64,000 nt of DNA, from the NCBI GenBank assembly GCA_003990955.1, contig BIFV01000031.1:1-64000 (forward strand). Direction: 5' to 3'. The notes under the pieces were generated by a model. That model made no database searches and was not told where the DNA came from. It saw only the letters and a list, made by a program, of their open reading frames with translations. This DNA is from Sporomusaceae bacterium FL31. Its GTDB lineage: Bacteria; Bacillota; Negativicutes; DSM-1736; Dendrosporobacteraceae. Both the position numbers and the translations under genes were made by a program. Of the stretch, positions 60,072 to 64,000 are shown in pieces (within the stretch, counting starts at the first letter, position 1; each line of letters begins with the position of its first letter).

Positions 60072-60842
60072 ATGATTGAAGTTGTACCTCGGCCTAAAAA
60101 ACGCTTATTTCTTGCACTAATCATCATCAGTTTAATTGTTACTAGTGTCTCAACATATGGCATTTGGATGGTAAGCTTTGCCGGTTTGGCTACTATTAGC
60201 CAATATCTGCCAATGGTGTTTGGCGTTATCTTACTTATCACAGTTGTAGCAATCGCCAGCGGTATTGTTGGCATTATTTTTGCAATATTAGGATTTCCTA
60301 CGCTCGGGGTCTTTCAAGGCCTTGCATGGTCAGCTATTAACTTGTTATTCCCACTTGCAATTCGCATTGGTAAATTGCTGGATTTGGATAAGGAAAGAAT
60401 AGAGCGATCTTTTATTGAGGTTAGTAATCATTTAATTCGTCGTAAATGTGTGAGGGTTAATCCTGAAAAGTTATTAATTCTTACACCCCATTGTATTCAA
60501 CAAGAGAGCTGTCCTCATAAAATTACTAGAGATGTAGAGAATTGTAAGTTATGCGGTAATTGTCAGGTCGGAGACCTTTTACTATTGTCTCGCCAACTTG
60601 GTTTTCATTTTGCTGTTGTCACAGGTGGAACTTTAGCGAGGAAAGTAATTAAAACAGTACGTCCGCAAGCTGTTCTGGCGATTGCCTGTGAGCGCGATCT
60701 GACCAGTGGAATACAAGATGTGTATCCGCTTCCTGTCATTGGGGTGCTAAACGAACGACCATTTGGTCCTTGTTGTAATACGAAGGTTAATATGAATGAT
60801 GTCGAGCGTGCAATCAGAGAATTTTTGCCCGAAGAAAAGTAG
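60072..60842 (+). CDS. DUF116 membrane protein with Cys cluster
   Basis: It is 256 aa, function unknown. About two to three N-terminal helices (18-100), then a cytoplasmic domain with cysteines (LTPHCIQQESCPHK, CKLCGNC) that could bind a metal or cluster. DUF116 genes often lie between fmt and rsmB, as here. Confidence 0.88.
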   Translation: MIEVVPRPKKRLFLALIIISLIVTSVSTYGIWMVSFAGLATISQYLPMVFGVILLITVVAIASGIVGIIFAILGFPTLGVFQGLAWSAINLLFPLAIRIGKLLDLDKERIERSFIEVSNHLIRRKCVRVNPEKLLILTPHCIQQESCPHKITRDVENCKLCGNCQVGDLLLLSRQLGFHFAVVTGGTLARKVIKTVRPQAVLAIACERDLTSGIQDVYPLPVIGVLNERPFGPCCNTKVNMNDVERAIREFLPEEK

Positions 60843-60850
60843 GTGATAAT

Positions 60851-62179
60851 ATGGATGCTAGGCAAGTGGCTTTAAAGATCATTAATGATGTCAATGCAAA
60901 TGGTGCATATTCCAATATTGCTTTGGCAAAAGAAATAAACCGACATAAATTGTCAGATCAGGATCGTCGGTTCATCACGGAATTAGTGTATGGAACAATA
61001 AAAGCAGGGGAGACATTAGATTGGATACTCGGTCACTATAGTAGCCGGCCGCTTGAGAAGATGTCGCCAATCATTCGTGATATTTTGCGTATGGGTGCTT
61101 ATCAGATTTTTTTCCTGTCGAAAGTTCCCAGTTCAGCTGCTTGCAATCAGTCGGTTGAATTAGCCAAAAAATATGGACATGCCGGAACGGTTAAGTTTGT
61201 CAATGCGGTTTTAAGAAATGCAGCTCGTGCTCCTGAAAAATCAGAATATCCTAATCAGACCGAAAATTCCATCTTATATTTATCTTTAAAATATTTTCAT
61301 CCCAAGTGGCTGGTTGCCCGATGGGTTGCCCGATTAGGCTTTGATGCTGCTCAAGCATTATGTGCAGCAAATAATATAACGCCGCCGTTGTCAATAAGAA
61401 CGAATACTATCAAAAATAGTCGTACAGAACTTGCTGAACAATTGCTTCAAGAAGGTGTTGTATTTGATTTATCATCTCGTACACCAGAAGGCTTGGTTTG
61501 TCGGGAGTATCCGGCACTGGGAAGTCTAAAATCATTGCGTGATGGCTTGTTTCAGGTTCAGGATGAAAGTTCAATGATGGTTGCCCATGTTCTTGATCCT
61601 CAGCCAGGAGAATTTATTATTGACGCATGCGGCGCGCCTGGAGGTAAATCAACGCATATTGCAGCGCTTATGGGCAATGTCGGCAGAGTGATTTCGACTG
61701 ATATTCATGAACATAAATTAGCATTAACCTTAGAAAACGCTCAGCGCTTAGGTGTCAGTATTATAGAAACTAAAGCATTAGATGCTGTTCATTTAGGTGA
61801 TTTATATCCTTTGCAAGCCGATAGGGTTCTTGTCGATGCCCCATGTTCTGGCTTGGGAGTTTTACGCCGTAAACCGGATTCACGCTGGCGCAAGACCGAA
61901 GCAACACTCAAAGACTTACCAGTGCTGCAAATGGCAATTCTCAAAAGTGCCGCGAATTGCGTTAAACCGGGTGGGGTTTTGGTTTATAGTACATGTACCA
62001 CTGAGCTTGAAGAAAATCAGGAGATTATCAATCAATTTTTAGTGGACAGGCCGGAGTTTAAGCTTCAGACGACTGGAGAGTTTCTTCCGGTAAAAAGTAA
62101 TGAACAAATGGTTCAATTTTGGCCTCATACTGACGGTGTTGATGGTTTCTTTATTGCACGTCTCAAACGGGCTGAGTAG
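60851..62179 (+). CDS. rsmB: RsmB, 16S rRNA m5C967 methyltransferase
   Basis: It is 442 aa. NusB-like N-terminal RNA-binding domain (1-~135), then SAM-methyltransferase: DACGAPGGKSTH, and the two Cys in DAPCSGLGVLRRKPD and STCTTE. The ATG follows GTAGGTGA, 8 bp after DUF116. Confidence 0.95.
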   Translation: MDARQVALKIINDVNANGAYSNIALAKEINRHKLSDQDRRFITELVYGTIKAGETLDWILGHYSSRPLEKMSPIIRDILRMGAYQIFFLSKVPSSAACNQSVELAKKYGHAGTVKFVNAVLRNAARAPEKSEYPNQTENSILYLSLKYFHPKWLVARWVARLGFDAAQALCAANNITPPLSIRTNTIKNSRTELAEQLLQEGVVFDLSSRTPEGLVCREYPALGSLKSLRDGLFQVQDESSMMVAHVLDPQPGEFIIDACGAPGGKSTHIAALMGNVGRVISTDIHEHKLALTLENAQRLGVSIIETKALDAVHLGDLYPLQADRVLVDAPCSGLGVLRRKPDSRWRKTEATLKDLPVLQMAILKSAANCVKPGGVLVYSTCTTELEENQEIINQFLVDRPEFKLQTTGEFLPVKSNEQMVQFWPHTDGVDGFFIARLKRAE

Positions 62180-62187
62180 GTGAACGA

Positions 62188-63234
62188 ATGAAAACAAATC
62201 TATTTGGTCTATTTCGAACAGAGCTGGAAGCGTTAGTTGCTTCAATAGGGCTAGAAAAATATCGGTCTCTGCAAATTCTGGAATGGATGTATCAGCGCGG
62301 AATTTATGACTTTGAACAAATGACCAATCTCCCGGCAGCTAAAAGAAAGCTTCTAAGTGATGTTTTTAGCATTGAGGCCGCCAGCTTAAAAATGCAGCAG
62401 ATTTCTTCAGACGGAAAAACCAGCAAATATTTGCTGGGCTTTAGTGATGGAGAGGCGATTGAAACTGTATTAATGCGCCAGCCCTATGGCAATAGTGTTT
62501 GTGTATCCAGTCAAGTAGGGTGTAGCATGGGGTGCGTATTTTGTGCTTCAACTTTACATGGAGCTATTCGTAATCTTATGGCAGGTGAAATGTTGGCTCA
62601 AGTGTTATATGTGAATCAACTTCTGCGTGTTGAAGGCAAGTCTGTTAATAATATTGTGATTATGGGATCAGGGGAACCACTGGTTAATTATGATCATGTA
62701 GTGAATTTTATTCGCTTATGCCACGAAGATTATTGTTTAAATCTCAGTTATCGAAATATAACATTATCTACATCAGGTGTTGTTCCTGCAATTGATCGAC
62801 TTAGTCAAGAAGGGCTGCCGATTACTTTATCAATCTCCCTTCATGCTCCTGATAATAGTATTCGATCAAAATTGATGCCAATCAATCATCACTATTCAAT
62901 TTTAGATGTTGTGGCTGCGGGAGATCGTTATATTAAGAGCACTGGCCGGCGTGTCACCTATGAATACATCTTAATAGCGGGGCTCAATGATCAGCCTGAG
63001 CATGCAAAACAATTGGCTGAATTACTAAAAGGTCAGTTATGCAATGTGAATCTGATACCCGTTAATAACGTTGCTGAACGTGGCCTGCATAGACCTACAG
63101 CAGCGAAGGTTGCTGAGTTTGAACAGATATTATTGGCATGCAAAATGAATGTCACAGTCAGAAGGGAAATGGGTTCAGACATTCAAGCTGCATGTGGACA
63201 ATTAAGAAATGAAGCATTAAAAACCATACATTAA
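62188..63234 (+). CDS. rlmN: RlmN, 23S rRNA (and tRNA) m2A methyltransferase
   Basis: Radical SAM methyltransferase of A2503. Cluster motif CSMGCVFC near residue 112-119; the methyl-carrying Cys is in QAACGQLR near the end. It is 348 aa. The stop lies in the terminator stem. Confidence 0.95.
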   Translation: MKTNLFGLFRTELEALVASIGLEKYRSLQILEWMYQRGIYDFEQMTNLPAAKRKLLSDVFSIEAASLKMQQISSDGKTSKYLLGFSDGEAIETVLMRQPYGNSVCVSSQVGCSMGCVFCASTLHGAIRNLMAGEMLAQVLYVNQLLRVEGKSVNNIVIMGSGEPLVNYDHVVNFIRLCHEDYCLNLSYRNITLSTSGVVPAIDRLSQEGLPITLSISLHAPDNSIRSKLMPINHHYSILDVVAAGDRYIKSTGRRVTYEYILIAGLNDQPEHAKQLAELLKGQLCNVNLIPVNNVAERGLHRPTAAKVAEFEQILLACKMNVTVRREMGSDIQAACGQLRNEALKTIH

Positions 63235-63263
63235 CGGCTAACCGTTCATGTATGGTTTTTTTA
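63220..63263 (+). terminator. Intrinsic terminator after rlmN
   Basis: AAACCATACA with TGTATGGTTT, inner AACGG/CCGTT, then T7. Confidence 0.9.
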
Positions 63264-63360
63264 TTTGATGGCAATAATGGGGATAGGCTTAATGGCGATT
63301 TTTGACTATAATGGGAATATGGCTTATAATATTCTATATGATTCCAGTGAGGTGTGCAGC

Positions 63361-64000
63361 ATGACTTTTGTCCGGAACTTGGAAAACATATTTGAGAAGT
63401 ATATTGAAGGTTTTTTTAATAAAAAATTCTCAAGTGGGTTACAGCCAGTTGAAATAGCAAAACAATTAGTAAAAGAAATGAATAGTCAGCGATCGGTGGG
63501 AATTTCACAGGTTTATGTTCCTAACGCGTATTCAGTATTCTTGAAAAAAGATGATTATGAGCGAATTGCGCCTTATGGAAGTGTAATTCGTGATGAGTTA
63601 TCGCAATATTTAATAGAAGAAGCAACTCGTAAGAGCTATACGATTATTGGCGAGCCAATTGTCGATATTTTCATGGAAGATGAATTAGGTAAGGAACTAT
63701 TCCGTATTAGCAGTTCCTTTACGGAACCGTTGCCGTGTGAAAAGATAAATGAAGTAATCGAATGTTCGTCTTCGGATACACGAGTTTTTGAAAAGATGTG
63801 TTTTGCTTCAATGCCTATTATGGACAAACAACATTTTGGCAAAGTTCAAATTGTTGAAGGTCTTGATAAGGGCATGAAATTCGAAGTAGGCAGTAAGCGG
63901 ATTAATATTGGCAGACGAGAAAGTAATGAGTTGCCGCTTACCGATATGAATACTTCCCGATTACATGCCTATATCATTTATGAAGAGGGCAATCATGTTT
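63361..64000 (+). CDS. DUF3662/FHA-domain protein (FhaA-like), partial
   Basis: ATG 63361 follows GAGGTG; the frame is open to the right edge (213 codons). Residues 1-~115 are the DUF3662 domain (LENIFEKYIEGFFNK, LQPVEIAKQLVKEM). An FHA domain starts near 170 (GRRESNELPLTD, SRLHAYI), which binds phosphothreonine. Such genes often lead a run with PP2C phosphatase and Ser/Thr kinase or SEDS/PBP genes, which would be past this window. Confidence 0.9.
   Translation, partial: MTFVRNLENIFEKYIEGFFNKKFSSGLQPVEIAKQLVKEMNSQRSVGISQVYVPNAYSVFLKKDDYERIAPYGSVIRDELSQYLIEEATRKSYTIIGEPIVDIFMEDELGKELFRISSSFTEPLPCEKINEVIECSSSDTRVFEKMCFASMPIMDKQHFGKVQIVEGLDKGMKFEVGSKRINIGRRESNELPLTDMNTSRLHAYIIYEEGNHV

Overview
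The window (about 38-40% GC by eye, genes mostly on the + strand) looks like the chromosome of a spore-forming, strictly anaerobic Firmicute. It carries the sporulation genes spoIIGA, sigE, sigG and spoIIR, its visible ribonucleotide reductase is the oxygen-sensitive glycyl-radical NrdD/NrdG, and T-box and SAM riboswitches control ileS and metK. The gene order (dcw cluster, then spoIIGA-sigE-sigG-spoIIR-ylmC, then pgeF/ylmE/sepF/proC/ylmH/divIVA) and the protein sequences suggest Negativicutes, Sporomusaceae-like. That placement is inference; no rRNA or outer-membrane gene is present to prove it.

Layout. 1-9.7 kb: end of an ftsW/spoVE-type gene, murG, murC, murA, ddl, ftsQ, a DUF881 gene, sbp, ftsA and ftsZ (murB is not here). 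9.8-13.1 kb: spoIIGA-sigE, then sigG-spoIIR behind a clear sigma-F-type promoter. 13.15-16.94 kb: a 3.76-kb element with a large serine recombinase has split a ylmC/ymxH-family sporulation gene. A 26-bp direct repeat (25/26 identical) marks its ends, and the reading frame is kept so that excision would restore the gene. Its cargo is a 71-aa protein with a forespore-type promoter, a 32-aa membrane peptide, a Cys-rich QNCFPR-repeat protein, and a Cas4-like nuclease whose active site is divided between two coupled ORFs. 17-24 kb: an exported protein of unknown role, nrdR-nrdD-nrdG, a radical SAM protein and pgeF.

24.2-32.6 kb: an orphan amino-acid-binding lipoprotein, a PAS/sigma-54 activator, and a six-gene operon for oxidising proline (or a related amine) to glutamate. 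The operon has a consensus -24/-12 promoter, and TGTCA-N6-TGACA sites lie both before the activator gene and upstream of the operon. 32.7-36.3 kb: ylmE, sepF, proC, ylmH, divIVA and yggU. 36.4-46.2 kb: T-box-ileS, a DUF5665 gene, a nitroreductase, a DksA/YteA-like gene, a VTT membrane protein, a 55-aa ferredoxin, lspA, rluD and pyrR, with rqcH convergent to pyrR. 46.3-64 kb: a calcium-type P-ATPase, dapF, a secreted protein, then yicC-remA-gmk-rpoZ-coaBC, SAM riboswitch-metK, an HMA-like protein, priA-def-fmt-DUF116-rsmB-rlmN, and the start of an FHA-domain gene.

The regions most worth following up are the element in ylmC with its split nuclease, the sigma-54 proline regulon with terminator-containing leaders, and the sigG-spoIIR coupling.
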